Shown here piece by piece: positions 1 to 60,600 of a stretch of 64,000 bases of DNA. The DNA comes from Osedax fenrisi. Its lineage: Eukaryota > Annelida > Polychaeta > Sabellida > Siboglinidae. Position 1 is the first letter of the stretch, and each line of letters starts with the position of its first letter. The position numbers were made by a program, and so were the translations under genes. The notes below the pieces were generated by a model. That model saw only the letters and a program-made list of their open reading frames with translations. It was not told the DNA's origin and ran no database searches. The stretch lies in NCBI GenBank assembly GCA_964019155.1, contig OZ025240.1:85591995-85655994 (forward strand), read 5' to 3'.

Positions 1-394
1 GTAAAAACCTAGTACTCATAAAATATAATACCTTTAAAAAAAATTTATATTGAAATTTAAAGTAATATTGATTCATTTATATATAAATGTTATGGCTAAT
101 TAATCTAGCAGATTTATTTGAAAATTTGTCAACATTTGTCTGATTTATTATGCCATTTATAGTACATTTATTATTTTAAATCCAACTGGATTTTGAGGTC
201 TGCCACCCTTATATTGTAAAATTAACAAGTTGATGTAATTGGATATATTTTATAAATGAAATAAAATCATACTGTGTTATATATTCATAAAATTACACAA
301 TGAAAATATTACTAAATAGTTATACAGTATTGTAAAAAATATTTGTAAAAACTATATTTAATTTCATATATATAAAAATAAATATTCTATTCAG

Positions 395-431
<37 letters not shown>

Positions 432-1136
432 CAATATATATAGATATATTTAATATATTTAATTAAATATCATGGTATAAAATCAAATAATGAATATATT
501 CAAATAATTTCTCAATGAAAATATTATTAGTTCTATTGTTTAATATATATATTATTTTTTACAATATTAAGTCCCTGTCACACCGAAAAAGTTGGCCGAT
601 TTGTCACCAATATCGTACGGATTTTTCTCTCTCTCTCTGTGCTACACCCCTATTGATATATCACCAATATATCATCGATATCGTGACAATATCACTATTC
701 ATCATTTCGAGATATCTCTAAATATTTAACTATTTATCGACGATTTCGTTACTGCGCATATCGGTGAAAAATCGCTCGCTTTATTTGGTGTGAATGGGCT
801 TTCCTTTTACTAATGCAAAAATAAATATATTATTATATTCAATATTTTATATATATATATATATTGACTTATTTACTCATTTATTTCAATATCATATTAT
901 TTATTTTAAAAATGTTTTCTTTACATAGAGTCAAAATTAATAAAGTTTTTTTTTTAATAAAAAAAATCTTATAATATTGATTTTAATGTAGTATTATTTA
1001 ACTTTATAATTGTATATTATCTATTAAATATAAAATCTATAAATAATATATAATTGTAAATTATATAGACACTAGTAGGTTTAATATAATATAGATAATA
1101 TTATATTTAATTATATAGACAACACTAGGTTTTTAC
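1..1136. mobile_element. AT-rich element bounded by 13-bp inverted repeats, probably a decayed DNA transposon
   Basis: The first 13 bases of the window (GTAAAAACCTAGT) recur as an exact reverse complement at 1124-1136. The pair could be the ends of a TIR element of about 1.1 kb whose true left edge may lie before the window. Near the right end the string around 1062-1085 (ATTATATAGACACTAG) is partly repeated at 1111-1130. No transposase is visible: the interior is AT-rich with short (TA)n runs and contains a second small TIR element at 569-801. A short chance match is possible, because AT-rich DNA makes inverted repeats easy. Confidence 0.4.
569..801. mobile_element. MITE-like element (about 230 bp)
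   Basis: The left end reads AAGTCCCTGTCACACCGAAA. The right end, reverse-complemented, reads AAAGCCCATTCACACCAAAT, so the two ends share a TCACACC core and flanking purines. The interior is richer in GC than its surroundings and carries repeated CACCAATAT and ATCG motifs. No coding region is seen and no clear target-site duplication was found, so the superfamily is left open. Confidence 0.4.
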
Positions 1137-1150
1137 CATGGTAAAAACCT
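1127..1150. repeat. 24-bp perfect palindrome followed by GGTTATTACC repeats
   Basis: AGGTTTTTACCA and its exact reverse complement abut at 1127-1150. Immediately downstream, to about 1215, GGTTATTACC occurs about three times in direct orientation and once inverted. The cluster looks like the residue of nested element ends. No function is evident. Confidence 0.6.
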
Positions 1151-1347
1151 GTTTTTACCGGACAGGTTATTACCGGTTATTACCGCGGTTATTACCATAG
1201 GCGGTAATAACCTATGGAACACTGGTTTATAGTATACCTTTATATTGATATCTTTATAGTATACTTATATATTGATATCTTTATATACTATGTTTACACC
1301 CCCAGTGGTAATACACGACTCACACCACTCCGCCCCCCATGTTGTAG

Positions 1348-1424
1348 GTACTAGCCACATTCAGCTGCAACGATAAGAACAGCGAAGAGAAGAACTCCGT
1401 TGAGTCAATCTCGTTCAGTAACAC
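1348..1424 (+). CDS. AAMP: AAMP exon (penultimate blade region)
   Basis: Reads NDKNSEEKNSVESISFSN plus two bases of a split Thr codon. The donor is AC|GTTAGT at 1425. The acceptor is either GTTGTAG (exon from 1348, with a C-rich tract before it) or ATTCAG (exon from 1365); both keep the frame. The match to the acidic NSVES segment of AAMP fixes the frame. Confidence 0.7.
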
Positions 1425-2470
1425 GTTAGTGACACGAGTGTTTACGTTATAGTTGGTTAGGTTTTATACTATAGACAAATATATACAATGTATAGGAAAA
1501 ACCATCAAAAATCTATGCTTTTAATCGAGATCGTCGGTTTTTTAAGCGTTTTGGTTGAGTTCATTATAAATTTTATAAAATAAATACTAATATTTCATTT
1601 CAAATTCTCTTTAAATGAGTGAATATTCGAAAGATAAACGAAGATTTATTTACACTATATAATTTAAATTAATCAACACGAATACATAAAATTTTAAGAG
1701 AAATATATCTGAACTAAAAAATATCTCTGATATAAGTTATTGACTATTGAGATATACAACACGTGTAGCTCTAGTAATACTACATACACGATGCACAGCA
1801 GCACTGCTTCACTCTACCACTGATACTATGCCACTATTGCCAGGTTGAACCTACTAGCGATAACAGCTCTCGACGGAACCCTTCACCTGTGGGACCCTAG
1901 CTCTCAGAACATCCGACACACCTGTAAACACGAGGTATGCAAGTGTCACCTGTCAGTGTCAACTGTGATAGCTATAATCATGTTATCACTAGAGATACAC
2001 GCTACCTCGATATATTTTCATTAGATTCTTAAAGGGGCGTGCATTGCCGATAAATATAGCAATAATATAATTCACCATTTTAAAAGATAGGAGAAATAGG
2101 CATGGAATATTATTATGTAATATGTTTCAATTTACTATCTATAGTAACTAATTCCTACTTTTTGTTCTATATATAGCTAATAAATAAGGCTTTATATGCA
2201 TAATTAAAATATTTTATATAAAACAAATATGTTCTAAATTTATAATAATACAATCGCATATAATTAAAAATTATGAGATTTTATTTTAAATAATGTCATA
2301 TATATATATTTTACTCTTGTAATTATTGTACAACGTTTTTTATCTATATATAAATATATTTCCATTGCAGAAGGTTTTATCTAAAAATATTTAATAAAAA
2401 AGAGTTATTGAATAAATTAATGTTGAAATAAGAGTAATATATTTTAAATATATTTACAAGCTAAATAATG

Positions 2471-2501
<31 letters not shown>

Positions 2502-4270
2502 CTTTATGTACAATATTGTAATAATTAATATATCTATATATAATTGTCATAGTTTTAACATATCGGTTTGAAATCGTAGATTAATTGAAAAAAAATGCAA
2601 AATTAGGTAATGGAGTCGATTGTTTTTATTTGAAAACAGGAAATAATCATTTGACAGTGCCTATATGTTTAGTTTATAATGTAAACAAACAAAGATATTC
2701 CAATATTTTATTTAGTTTTTAAATTTAAAAAATCTATCTTATATTCAGACAAGTAGGTGTATAAAATTGTATTATAGGTATATTTGTTGATAGTTATATT
2801 GCAAGTGTAATCATCCCTATTTCTTTTGTAAATGAAAGATAATTAATTATATATAATAATTATATAATATAATTATTTAATAAAATAAAAATTGATTTAT
2901 AAATTTTGATAATACAAAATTAACATCGCTTGCCCCCTAATAAATTGTAGATAATTATATTATTAAATATATGATAATAGTTAAGTTTTACATAAATATT
3001 ATCTTACGACATAAACTACATTATCATTAAACTCATAATCTTACCAGTTTGATTGGAATTCAACATTCTAAATAATTTTATATCAATTTTATATCAATTT
3101 ATACAATTTATTGCATATTTTAACAATTATATTTGTTTATGCCCGCAGTATACATCTAACACCCGCTCACCACTACCCAGGCTGGAATAGTGAAGGTACA
3201 ATGGTCCGACGTATCAGCATTCCTCTACACTTGTACGCTGAACGGAAAGATCCACCAATGGGACGCCAGGGACGGGGTGTGCGTTCAGACCTGGATGGGG
3301 CATCAGGGCGGCGTGCTGGACTTCCATGTTTCAGAGTTAGCAGATCTCTTCTTCTGGCAGTGTATAGCTATCACTGTAGCTATCACTGTAGCTATCACTG
3401 TAGCTATCACTGTAGCTATCACTGTAGCTATCACTGTAGCTATCACTGTAGCTATCACTGTAGCTATCACTGTAGCTATCACTGTGTTGTCGTATCTATT
3501 ATTATTAGAATCTACTATTATCATTAGAATCTACTATTATCATTAGAATCTACTATTATCATTAGAATCTACTATTATCATTAGAATCTACTATTATCAT
3601 TAGAATCTACTATTATCATTAGAATCTACTATTATCATTAGAACTACTATTATCATTAGAATCTACTATTATCATTAGAATATACTATTATCATTATATT
3701 TATCATCGCTATCAGTGTGGATGTTTAATTAAGTTAACTATATTGATTAATGTAATTTTTATTTGATTAGATTTTACTATATAATTTTTTCATTAGATTT
3801 TCACATTCAAATCATAAATAGAATTTTAATAAAGATTACATTGATTGAATTTAACTTCCTATAACTTATATAATAGATTTAACACTAGCATATTATACGT
3901 ATATAATATTTCAGTTTTATAGATCTTTAATAATATATATAACTACTATTTTATTATATAAATAATATTCAGTATATTACATATAACAAAATATTACGTT
4001 TATAATTTTAAATTATCATCTATTATATATCTATTATCATCTATATCATATATTTAACAATGATTTATTATTATGTAAAATGGTATTAAATTGTGAAATG
4101 TAAATAATTACTAAGCTAAATAATATAGGTATTACATTATTATATCAGTATTCATTGTTGTTGATACGCCTAATTAATATCGGCTCCATTGCAGAGTGGG
4201 CAAATACGTAGTGACAGCTTCCGAAGACACTACCAGTAGAATATTCTCTTTAATAGATATCAAACGGTGA
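1348..4270 (+). CDS. AAMP: AAMP-like WD40 protein, C-terminal four exons (5' part outside window)
   Basis: Four exons join in phase: 1348-1424, 1844-1934, 3181-3335 and 4195-4270. The product is about 130 residues and aligns without gaps to the end of vertebrate AAMP (angio-associated migratory cell protein, a cytosolic WD-repeat protein). Recognisable stretches are SEEKNSVESISF, ALDGTLHLWDP, TCTLNGKIHQWDARDG, GHQGGVLDFH and VVTASEDTTSRIFS. The stop TGA at 4268-4270 falls exactly where the vertebrate protein ends. The first exon's acceptor is uncertain (1348 or 1365). The remaining two thirds of the protein must lie upstream of the window. A polyadenylation signal AATAAA at 4439-4444 is plausible. 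Two donors are GTTAGT and GTTAGC, unusual at +3. The identity rests on remembered family sequence; exon phases and the matching end point support it. Confidence 0.85.
1844..1934 (+). CDS. AAMP: AAMP exon with DGTLHLWD blade strand
   Basis: Acceptor ATTGCCAG, then one base completing the split codon, then LNLLAITALDGTLHLWD and on to RHTCKHE. It ends in phase 0 at donor GAG|GTATGC. Confidence 0.8.
1935..3180 (+). other. AAMP intron, AT-rich, no gene
   Basis: AT-rich sequence with a (TA)n run near 2474-2502 and a short run near 2300-2310. I see no coding segment, RNA gene or element with clear ends. Confidence 0.6.
3181..3335 (+). CDS. AAMP: AAMP exon with QWDARDG WD motif
   Basis: Starts in phase 0 after CTACCCAG with AGIVKVQWSDV and contains TCTLNGKIHQWDARDG and GHQGGVLDFHVS. 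Ending at TCAGA|GTTAGC (phase 2) and joining to 4195 gives ...HVSEVGKYVVTASED, which aligns without gaps to AAMP. Reading straight on would instead run into the minisatellite at 3355. Confidence 0.85.
3355..3487 (+). repeat. 12-bp minisatellite (TATCACTGTAGC)n
   Basis: About eleven nearly perfect copies of a 12-bp unit lie inside the AAMP intron, starting only about 20 bp after the donor at 3336. Because 12 is a multiple of three, the exon frame stays open through it, so retention would append a repetitive tail. Confidence 0.95.
3497..3700 (+). repeat. 19-bp minisatellite (ATTATCATTAGAATCTACT)n
   Basis: About ten copies of a 19-bp unit follow the 12-bp array directly. One copy is shortened (GAACTACT) and one carries ATATACT. 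Intronic; no function evident. Confidence 0.9.
4195..4270 (+). CDS. AAMP: AAMP terminal coding exon
   Basis: Acceptor CCATTGCAG. One base completes a Glu codon, followed by VGKYVVTASEDTTSRIFS, LIDIKR and TGA. The C-terminus length equals that of vertebrate AAMP. CGG|TGAGAC also resembles a donor (GTGAGA), but the homology ends here, so the stop reading is preferred. Confidence 0.8.
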
Positions 4271-6566
4271 GACGGCTTCCTACGCTATTTATTTCTTGTG
4301 CACCTATGTGTATACGTGTACTGTATATACCTATTTTAGAATACCAACGGCCTGTTTATAGTATATGTTATATTATAGTAAATATTCATTGTACGATGTT
4401 TATTTATGATTTTTCCTTATTTGTGAAATTTTGTATGGAATAAATTTATGATTATAATTATTTTTATAATTTATTTACATTTTTTTTAATGAAATAATAA
4501 TTATCAGTATAATTGGATTGATTTACAGTGTTAATTTGCAATAGTTTGTTTTAATTCATATTATGTATATATTTAAATTTTAATTAATTTAATTGTATTT
4601 AATATATATATATATTTTTATAATAAGTATATACATCTGTATATTAGTCAATTTAGCTACACAATCAGTTATTGGGGATTACATTTTTAATAAGTGCACA
4701 TTATTAAATTTATATAATTTAAATATTTGAACATGAAAAATAGATTAAATTATATAAATAATTGTAATTATTACTTCTATAGTCTTGTTATAATACATTT
4801 TAAGTACAATTATTGAGAAGAGAATAACTTTATAATTGGGTTCATAAATAAAATAAACTATTGTTTGTTATATATAATTCATATCTTTAAAATGTAGACT
4901 ACAATTCATTGGATTGTATGATTATAGTAACCAAATGTATTAAAGGTGATTAAGGGTGACCTATGTTCTATAAATAGATTTGAATAAGTAAAAATTGTGG
5001 TCCTCTAAAAGTGAATTAATTTGTTTGTATATACTTTATACAATACAATATTTAACATAATTATAGATATTATATAGATCTATAATAATTGCATTTTTTA
5101 TAGAATATAAAAGAAAATATTTATATGTTATATTTATATTATTAAATTATATTATAAAAGACAACATTTTGAGTATTTTAAAATTTACTAAATATTAAAT
5201 TAAAAAATGCAATTATTGTGTAATTGTATATATTCTGTCTTAAATGTTTATTACTTATAGAATTATTGTAGGAATTAATGAGTAAAATTTGTCAAAATAA
5301 TTATTCTGAGTAAATTGATTCTAAATATTTACAATATAATTATGCAATATGTATTAAATATATATACTGACGATAACTTATAACATTATGTTATTATAAA
5401 TAAATAGCCACTTATAAATATTGGTTAATAAGTGTATATATAATATTCTTTATTTTAGCTTTTAATATCTAAAAATGATCTTATAGCCATAAAATTTGTA
5501 TGAATATTAAATTTATTAATTTTATTTTAAAAGTTATATTTTAAGTAAAAACATGATTTATATATCAGTTTAAAGATAATATTTAATATTTTAATAATAT
5601 TACATAAACAAAATTTGAAACACAATTTTGTTCTCAATCTCAGAAGTCCACCACAGCGTTACATTTATTAAATTGTAGTAATATATGTCTCATTTATAAT
5701 AATTGTAATTTTCTTAAATTTTTAAATATATACTTCAAGATATATAGGTTATACAATGTTAATGAACAATATTTACATTTTAAAATCTTTTAATAATTAA
5801 TAATTGTTGAATAATAAATAGAATTATGAGGGAGATTTTAAACAGTATCTCACTAATAATTCAAGTAATACTAATAGTCTTACTAATTCTCTCAGTTATG
5901 ATGATCATACTTATATGATTACTGTTATTGATTCCTTGATTTTAAAAATATAATATTCTATCAATTAATGCGATACAGTTAATAGATTATAATCTAATAC
6001 CTATTACAATTAAAAACCAATAATTATTAATATAAAATTAATGACTGACATTAATTAATAAATATAAAAATGATATATTTATTCACTAACAATTCATACA
6101 ACAATATAAGTTATTTATTGGCACATTATAATAACAATAGAATATTATATAATAACATTAGGTATACACACCTATATATATAATAATAAATATCATACGA
6201 TACCCATATAGGTTATAAAGGTTGTATTTTATGTTAATAAATAATATTTATATATAGATAAAAATAATAACATATTTATAATAGATAATTATAATAATGT
6301 ATTTATAAATTATTATTTATTTAACTAATTATTAATAATAATATTATGCTTTAGGAATACACATTTAGATAGGCCTTCTAATTAATAATACAATGAATAC
6401 AATAATTTGTAAAATAATTCAGTTTTAAATACTCGACACAGTAAAGAGATTAATTAGTTACATACATAATATCAATACGTTTAGTTAATTTACGAATTAT
6501 AAATATAAATAATTTAATGTAGGTATAATAATTCCCGTTCTAAAACGATGACCCGTGCGTCAGAGG
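4271..6566. other. Intergenic gap between two convergent genes
   Basis: AAMP ends at 4270 (+) and the receptor gene ends at 6567 (-), so this stretch holds both 3' flanks. It is very AT-rich with many potential AATAAA/TTTATT signals (for example 4439-4444 on plus, 6316-6321 on minus). No other gene, RNA or delimited repeat is seen. Confidence 0.6.
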
Positions 6567-54029
<47,463 letters not shown>

Positions 54030-54030
<1 letters not shown>

Positions 54031-54053
54031 CACGAGCTAGAAGTCGAGAACAT
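54030..54053 (-). promoter_or_regulatory. Seven-codon upstream ORF overlapping the nAChR start codon
   Basis: On the minus strand ATG at 54053 begins MFSTSSS and ends at TGA, of which the A is the first base of the main ATG (TGATG). It arises because GTGATGTTCTC is duplicated around the start. Relevant only if transcription begins upstream of 54053. Confidence 0.6.
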
Positions 54054-54420
54054 CACGTGTGTTAGAAGTCGAGAAAGCCCGGCGTAGAAGTCGACCAACG
54101 CCTATAGGCTACTAATACTATAGTATGTATACACTACTATCACTATAGTACTGTGTTATAATACTACGCTAACGTACTACCGGACAACAGTGACCATATC
54201 GCTATATGACCATTGTTTAATCTATCCTACTCTCTCTCTCTATATGAATACGGGCGTTATGGTGTACTGTATTCCTGTACGGCGATCGCGTGGGACTATG
54301 CGGTCGTCGTTTATCTCTCTCTCTCTCGTTCTCTCGTATTATATCGTACTATCTCGTATTATCTCACTTTCTCTCCACTACTTTATCGTATCGTATATAC
54401 ATTAATGTATATACATTTAT
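54031..54420 (-). other. Upstream flank of nAChR exon 1
   Basis: TAGAAGTCGA occurs three times at 54038-54095, then a TCTCTC-rich (minus: GAGAGA) tract at 54230-54240 and 54310-54335. A 5' UTR and promoter probably lie here. No TATA box or transcription start can be chosen safely. Confidence 0.4.
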
Positions 54421-54486
54421 AATATTATAATTTATTAAAATATTATTTATATACAAATTTAATTATTAAATGAAATATATAAGTAT

Positions 54487-54529
<43 letters not shown>

Positions 54530-54842
54530 TATATTTGTATAACATACTTCTTCTAAATCTATAGATTAACCATAAATCACAGTAATTATCAACACATTTA
54601 TTATCAAAATTATTATAATACATTTATTTTAGAATTATCTATAGATATAGAATCATCTATATATGATTATAGAGTCTAGGTTCTAGATAAGTTCTATAGA
54701 TCATATTTCAACAATATAACAATAGAACATAGCGAATGTTGATTTTGAAGTACACTAACTTAATATCAATTATTGTATATAATAAATTCATTTATTAAAT
54801 GAGTATTATTATAATAATGAGTTTCCTATTATTTTAGTATTA

Positions 54843-54944
54843 CAGTCAACTCCTTATATGTCGGACTCTCAAGGGACCGCGAAATGTGTCCGACATAATG
54901 ATATATCCGACTTATCCGTAGTCCGACTTACCGAGAGTTGACTG
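54843..54944. mobile_element. 102-bp pogo/Tigger-like MITE with TA duplication
   Basis: CAGTCAACTCCTTATATGTC at the left and CAGTCAACTCTCGGTAAGTC on the complement at the right, both leading into GTCGGAC. TA flanks both ends. The TIR style and TA target fit Tc1/pogo elements. Confidence 0.75.
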
Positions 54945-55090
54945 TACTATTATTAAATATTAACCTACACGATAACACTTCATATTCACCGATAAATAGT
55001 TTTCATGCTATAAGTTAAGGAGCTAGTAACTTAAGAAAATATTGTGTAGCGTGTAGTATATTGTAGCTATATCGGATAATATATACGGCA

Positions 55091-55138
<48 letters not shown>

Positions 55139-55944
55139 CACCTTTATAATAAATGGCGCGTAAAGAACTAAAATGTGTTTAATATTCTGCCATATATAGG
55201 CAGTTAATAACACAAAACGGATATTCAAAGAACCAGCATTATTGTTTTTTCGTGGAAAACCAGAGTAGTGATTCATTGAAGAATCTTTTAGTCAACAAAA
55301 GTTAACTTCGAAGAATCGCATTAAAATACAAATATATAAAATATATAATTAACGTTTATTGTTTATATTTTCATTACTTAGCGATTAGTTTAACATGATT
55401 TATAATAATATTATCTTACTTAATAGTTAACATATTATTTACAATATTATAAGTATGATTAACAGTATAGTTCAGTATGTTACGAGTGACACGTGACAGT
55501 ATAATGACATGTGACACTCTACGTGAAGGTATTGTGGTTTTGGAAATTAGCGAGGAATTTTTCCTTGGGAGGACAGGGCTAATGAAAATTTAAAGGACAT
55601 TTTTCATATATAACATATATGTTATTTAAATATATATATTATATATATCAAATACATGTTATTTACCACTCCCCTGAAAAGGAAAACATGTATGTATTAT
55701 AATTATAATGATCAGGTTAATTGATTTTTCTGCATCGAAAATATTATATATTTGTAAATAAATTGAAATATAACTTATTTAATTATATTTCACATACAAA
55801 TAAATATATTATAAAATTGAACAATATAAATGATCTGAATACTTTTTAATATAATCTAACACACGTGTAGAAGTTTTATTTACGTGTTATAGTGTCCATC
55901 TTAAACTTTTTAACAATATAATATAATAATAAAATAATAGAAAG

Positions 55945-56109
55945 GTTTATTGACTCAGTTGAAAACGATCGACGTTTATATGCGTCAAGTTGAAATAATA
56001 AAACAAATAAATAATCGCACGAATAATAATACATTTAAAAAAAGAAATTATAATGACAAAATATATGAATATAGTCGACATTTAAAAGTAATAAAAGTTG
56101 ATAGGGTCC
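55945..56109. repeat. Dispersed repeat, copy 2 of a pair
   Basis: Counterpart of 52248-52430 with substitutions and indels. Confidence 0.7.
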
Positions 56110-56191
56110 GATAACTATGTTAACTAACCTATATTACAGGGTCCATCGCTCTTTTGTTCGGTGTTATTATTGAGTAGGAAATGCACACAAT

Positions 56192-56231
56192 TTCACAAAC
56201 ATTCACAAACATTCACAAACATTCACAAACG
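56192..56231. repeat. 10-bp repeat (CAAACATTCA)n
   Basis: Four units. Confidence 0.9.
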
Positions 56232-56635
56232 TAACTCTACGTAATAAACTAAAGCAATACACCAATATTGGGAATTTCTTACTATTTGAACTAAGGTATA
56301 GATGTTATTCATGTTATTATAATTAATTTGATTTCATTATATTATGTAAAAACCAATTCCCTATATATAGGTATATCTTAGATATATCTTCTAGAATTGT
56401 GTACTGGTATAATGAAATTTCCCATTTATTCACTTTTTGAACCATTTTAAATATTACTATATTAATATCCATATTAGATAATACATTTGAGAATGCTATG
56501 CTATACAATAATAAAGTAGATATTCCTAAAATATGCTCTCTTATATAACTCCATTACCTCGTAGATGAAATTAATTGTAAACTCTTACAATGTATTGTAA
56601 TTAAAATTTAAAATAACTTATAATACATCCTCATA

Positions 56636-56869
56636 GGAGAAAGTAACCTAATACGGACACTTTACAAATAAATGGTCTTAAAACTGCATGACTCATTATT
56701 TTTATTCAAAAATTACAATATATTAATATTATATGATTATAGATATTATATGGATTTTAAAATTTTATTTAATCTTTTAATTCCATAGATAACAGGGGTG
56801 TCCGTATTGGGTACCCATGTCTTAATACATACACCCTATGTTATAATACGGATATCCTATTTTCTACTA
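56636..56869. mobile_element. MITE-like dispersed repeat, copy 2
   Basis: Starts GGAGAAAGTAACCTAATACG; its right end, reverse-complemented, is GTAGAAAATAGGATATCCGT. The interior matches 8298-8630 closely. GTGTCCGTATT/AATACGGACAC words recur in the next 400 bp to 57226, perhaps from a second copy. Confidence 0.6.
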
Positions 56870-57230
56870 GATAAACTATAGTTTATATATATATATATTA
56901 GTGATGAATCGATCAGACAAATTATAATTACATTATTTATAATTAATTTTATGAATAATTTATTCTAATTTAATTAGTTAATAATTTATTTATTTTTATT
57001 ATTTTTTTAATTAATAATACAATTTAAGTATCTAAATAATAAAAATGTTGGATTTATCTTTATTGGTGGTATTAATATTATAACGCACGTTATTTTTATG
57101 AACATCAGAATAGTTCATACGCTGCGCGCTGATTGGTGATAGGGTGTCCGACGGTAATTTCTAAATACGGACATTGTCCGTATTAAGAAATCTAGAGTGT
57201 CCGACGGACACAGTCCGTATTAGGGACTTA

Positions 57231-57503
57231 TATGACCTCTAGATATATGCTTATAGCCTAATGAATATTTGATAACAACTATAGAAATTATATATATAAT
57301 TTTTAGAATGCTTTGGTTTTTAATAATATAGTGTTATATTTTATATCGATACATTTATAGTTATATATATTTATAGTTATATTATTAGTTTAATCGTAAA
57401 ACGATCAACAATAGTATTGAAATAAAATCGAGTCCTTATATTAAGTAATAGAATAAATACCGCAATTTATAATTAGCATATATGATGTACATAGTATTAT
57501 AGG

Positions 57504-57546
<43 letters not shown>

Positions 57547-57680
57547 TGTATAGCTTATTGATATTACCGTATGCTATCAATGACCGACGGACAACGCTCA
57601 TTGACCGTTACAAACAAACCCATAGGTGTGCATATACTAAGTACACTTACCGACGAGTACCCGCTACTTAAGCGCTACCG
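57231..57680. other. Left flank of the satellite, no gene assigned
   Basis: (TA)n at 57511-57543, then a less AT-rich 120 bp. An ATG at 57571 opens a frame of about 38 non-repetitive codons (MLSMTDGQRSLTVTNKPIG...) that continues into the first satellite units. I recognise no family. Confidence 0.4.
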
Positions 57681-60600
57681 AAGTACACTCGACTACAGCG
57701 TTAAGTACATCGTTAAGTACATCGTTAAGTACAGCGTTAAGTACACCGTTAAGTACAGCGTTAAGTACACTCGACAACAGCGTTAAGTACAGCGTTAAGT
57801 ACATCGTTAAGTACAGCGTTAAGTACACCGTTAAGTACAGCGTTAAGTACACTCGACTACAGCGTTAAGTACAGCGTTAAGTACATCGTTAAGTACAGCG
57901 TTAAGTACACCGTTGAGTACATCGTTAAGTACAGCGTTAAGTACAGCGTTAAGTACACCGTTAAGTACAGCGTTAAGTACAGCGTTAAGTACAGCGTTAA
58001 GTACATCGTTAAGTACACCGTTAAGTACAGCGTTAAGTACATCGTTAAGTACACCGTTAAGTACACCGTTAAGTACAGCGTTAAGTACATCGTTAAGTAC
58101 AGCCTTAAGAACACCGTTAAGTACAGCGTTAAGTACATCGTTAAGTACACCGTTAAGTACACCGTTAAGTACAGCGTTAAGTACATCGTTAAGTACATCG
58201 TTAAGTACAGCGTTAAGTACATCGTTAAGTACAGCGTTAAGTACACCGTTAAGTACAGTGTTAAGTACATAGTTAAGTACATCGTTAAGTACAGCGTTAA
58301 GTACACCGTTAAGTACAGCGTTAAGTACACCGTTAAGTACAGCTTTAAGTACATCGTTAAGTACAGCGTTAAGTACAGCGTTAAGTACAGCGTTAAGTAC
58401 AGCGTTAAGTACACCGTTAAGTACAGCGTTAAGTACAGCGTTAAGTACATCGTTAAGTACACCGTTAAGTACATCGTTAAGTACAGCGTTAAGTACAGCG
58501 TTAAGTACATCGTTAAGTAAAGCGTTAAGTACACCGTTAAGTACAGCGTTAAGTACACCGTTAAGTACAGTGTTAAGTACATCGTTAAGTACAGCGTTAA
58601 GTACAGCGTTAAGTACACCGTTAAGTACACCGTTAAGTACAGCGTTAAGTACATCGTTAACTACATCGTTAAGTACACCGTTAAGTACAGCGTTAAGTAC
58701 AGCGTTAAGTACATCGTTAAGTACACCGTTAAGTACACCGTTAAGTACATCGTTAAGTACATCGTTAAGTACATCGTTAAGTACATCGTTAAGTACATCG
58801 TTAAGTACACCGTTAAGTACAGCGTTAAGTACAGCGTTAAGTACAGCATTAAGTACAGCGTTAAGTTCAGCATTAAGTACAGCGTTAAGTACAGCGTTAA
58901 GTACATCGTTAAGAACATCGTTAAGTACACCGTTAAGTACAGCGTTAAGTACAGCGTTAAGTACATCGTTAAGTACACCGTTAAGTACACCGTTAAGTAC
59001 ATCGTTAAGTACAGCGTTAAGTACAGCGTTAAGTACACCGTTAAGTACAGTGTTAAGTACATCGTTAAGTACAGCGTTAAGTACAGCGTTAAGTACACCG
59101 TTAAGTACACCGTTAAGTACACCGTTAAGTACATCGTTAAGTACAGCCTTAAGAACACCGTTAAGTACAGCGTTAAGTACATCGTTAAGTACACCGTTAA
59201 GTACACCGTTAAGTACAGCGTTAAGTACATCGTTAAGTACAGCGTTAAGTACAGCGTTAAGTACATCGTTAAGTACAGCGTTAAGTACACCGTTAAGTAC
59301 AGTGTTAAGTACATAGTTAAGTACATCGTTAAGTACAGCGTTAAGTACACCGTTAAGTACAGCGTTAAGTACAGCGTTAAGTACATCGTTAAGTACACCG
59401 TTAAGTACACCGTTAAGTACAGCGTTAAGTACATCGTTAAGTACAGCGTTAAGTACACCGTTAAGTACAGTGTTAAGTACATAGTTAAGTACATCGTTAA
59501 GTACAGCGTTAAGTACATCGTTAAGTACAGCGTTAAGTACAGCGTTAAGTACATCGTTAAGTACAGCGTTAAGTACACCGTTAAGTACAGTGTTAAGTAC
59601 ATAGTTAAGTACATCGTTAAGTACAGCGTTAAGTACACCGTTAAGTACAGCGTTAAGTACAGCGTTAAGTACATCGTTAAGTACAGCGTTAAGTACACCG
59701 TTAAGTACAGTGTTAAGTACATAGTTAAGTACATCGTTAAGTACAGCGTTAAGTACACCGTTAAGTACAGCGTTAAGTACAGCGTTAAGTACATCGTTAA
59801 GTACACCGTTAAGTACACCGTTAAGTACAGCGTTAAGTACATCGTTAAGTACAGCGTTAAGTACACCGTTAAGTACAGTGTTAAGTACATAGTTAAGTAC
59901 ATCGTTAAGTACAGCGTTAAGTACATCGTTAAGTACAGCGTTAAGTACAGCGTTAAGTACATCGTTAAGTACAGCGTTAAGTACACCGTTAAGTACAGTG
60001 TTAAGTACATAGTTAAGTACATCGTTAAGTACAGCGTTAAGTACACCGTTAAGTACAGCGTTAAGTACAGCGTTAAGTACATCGTTAAGTACAGCGTTAA
60101 GTACACCGTTAAGTACAGTGTTAAGTACAGTGTTAAGTACATCGTTAAGTACAGCGTTAAGTACAGCGTTAAGTACACCGTTAAGTACACCGTTAAGTAC
60201 AGCGTTAAGTACATCGTTAACTACATCGTTAAGTACACCGTTAAGTACAGCGTTAAGTACAGCGTTAAGTACATCGTTAAGTACACCGTTAAGTACACCG
60301 TTAAGTACATCGTTAAGTACATCGTTAAGTACATCGTTAAGTACATCGTTAAGTACATCGTTAAGTACACCGTTAAGTACAGCGTTAAGTACAGCGTTAA
60401 GTACAGCATTAAGTACAGCGTTAAGTTCAGCATTAAGTACAGCGTTAAGTACAGCGTTAAGTACATCGTTAAGAACATCGTTAAGTACACCGTTAAGTAC
60501 AGCGTTAAGTACAGCGTTAAGTACATCGTTAAGTACAGCGTTAAGTACAGCGTTAAGTACATCGTTAAGTACAGCGTTAAGTACACCGTTAAGTACAGCG

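Noticed and set aside
3111..3546. Long plus-strand frames continuing from the AAMP exon into the minisatellite
   Set aside because: Homology ends at 3335 and resumes at 4196, so the extension is intron.
57571..57786. Short open frame with 38 non-repetitive codons before the satellite
   Set aside because: No recognised family, promoter or splice signal; it runs into the satellite and stops at a unit interruption.
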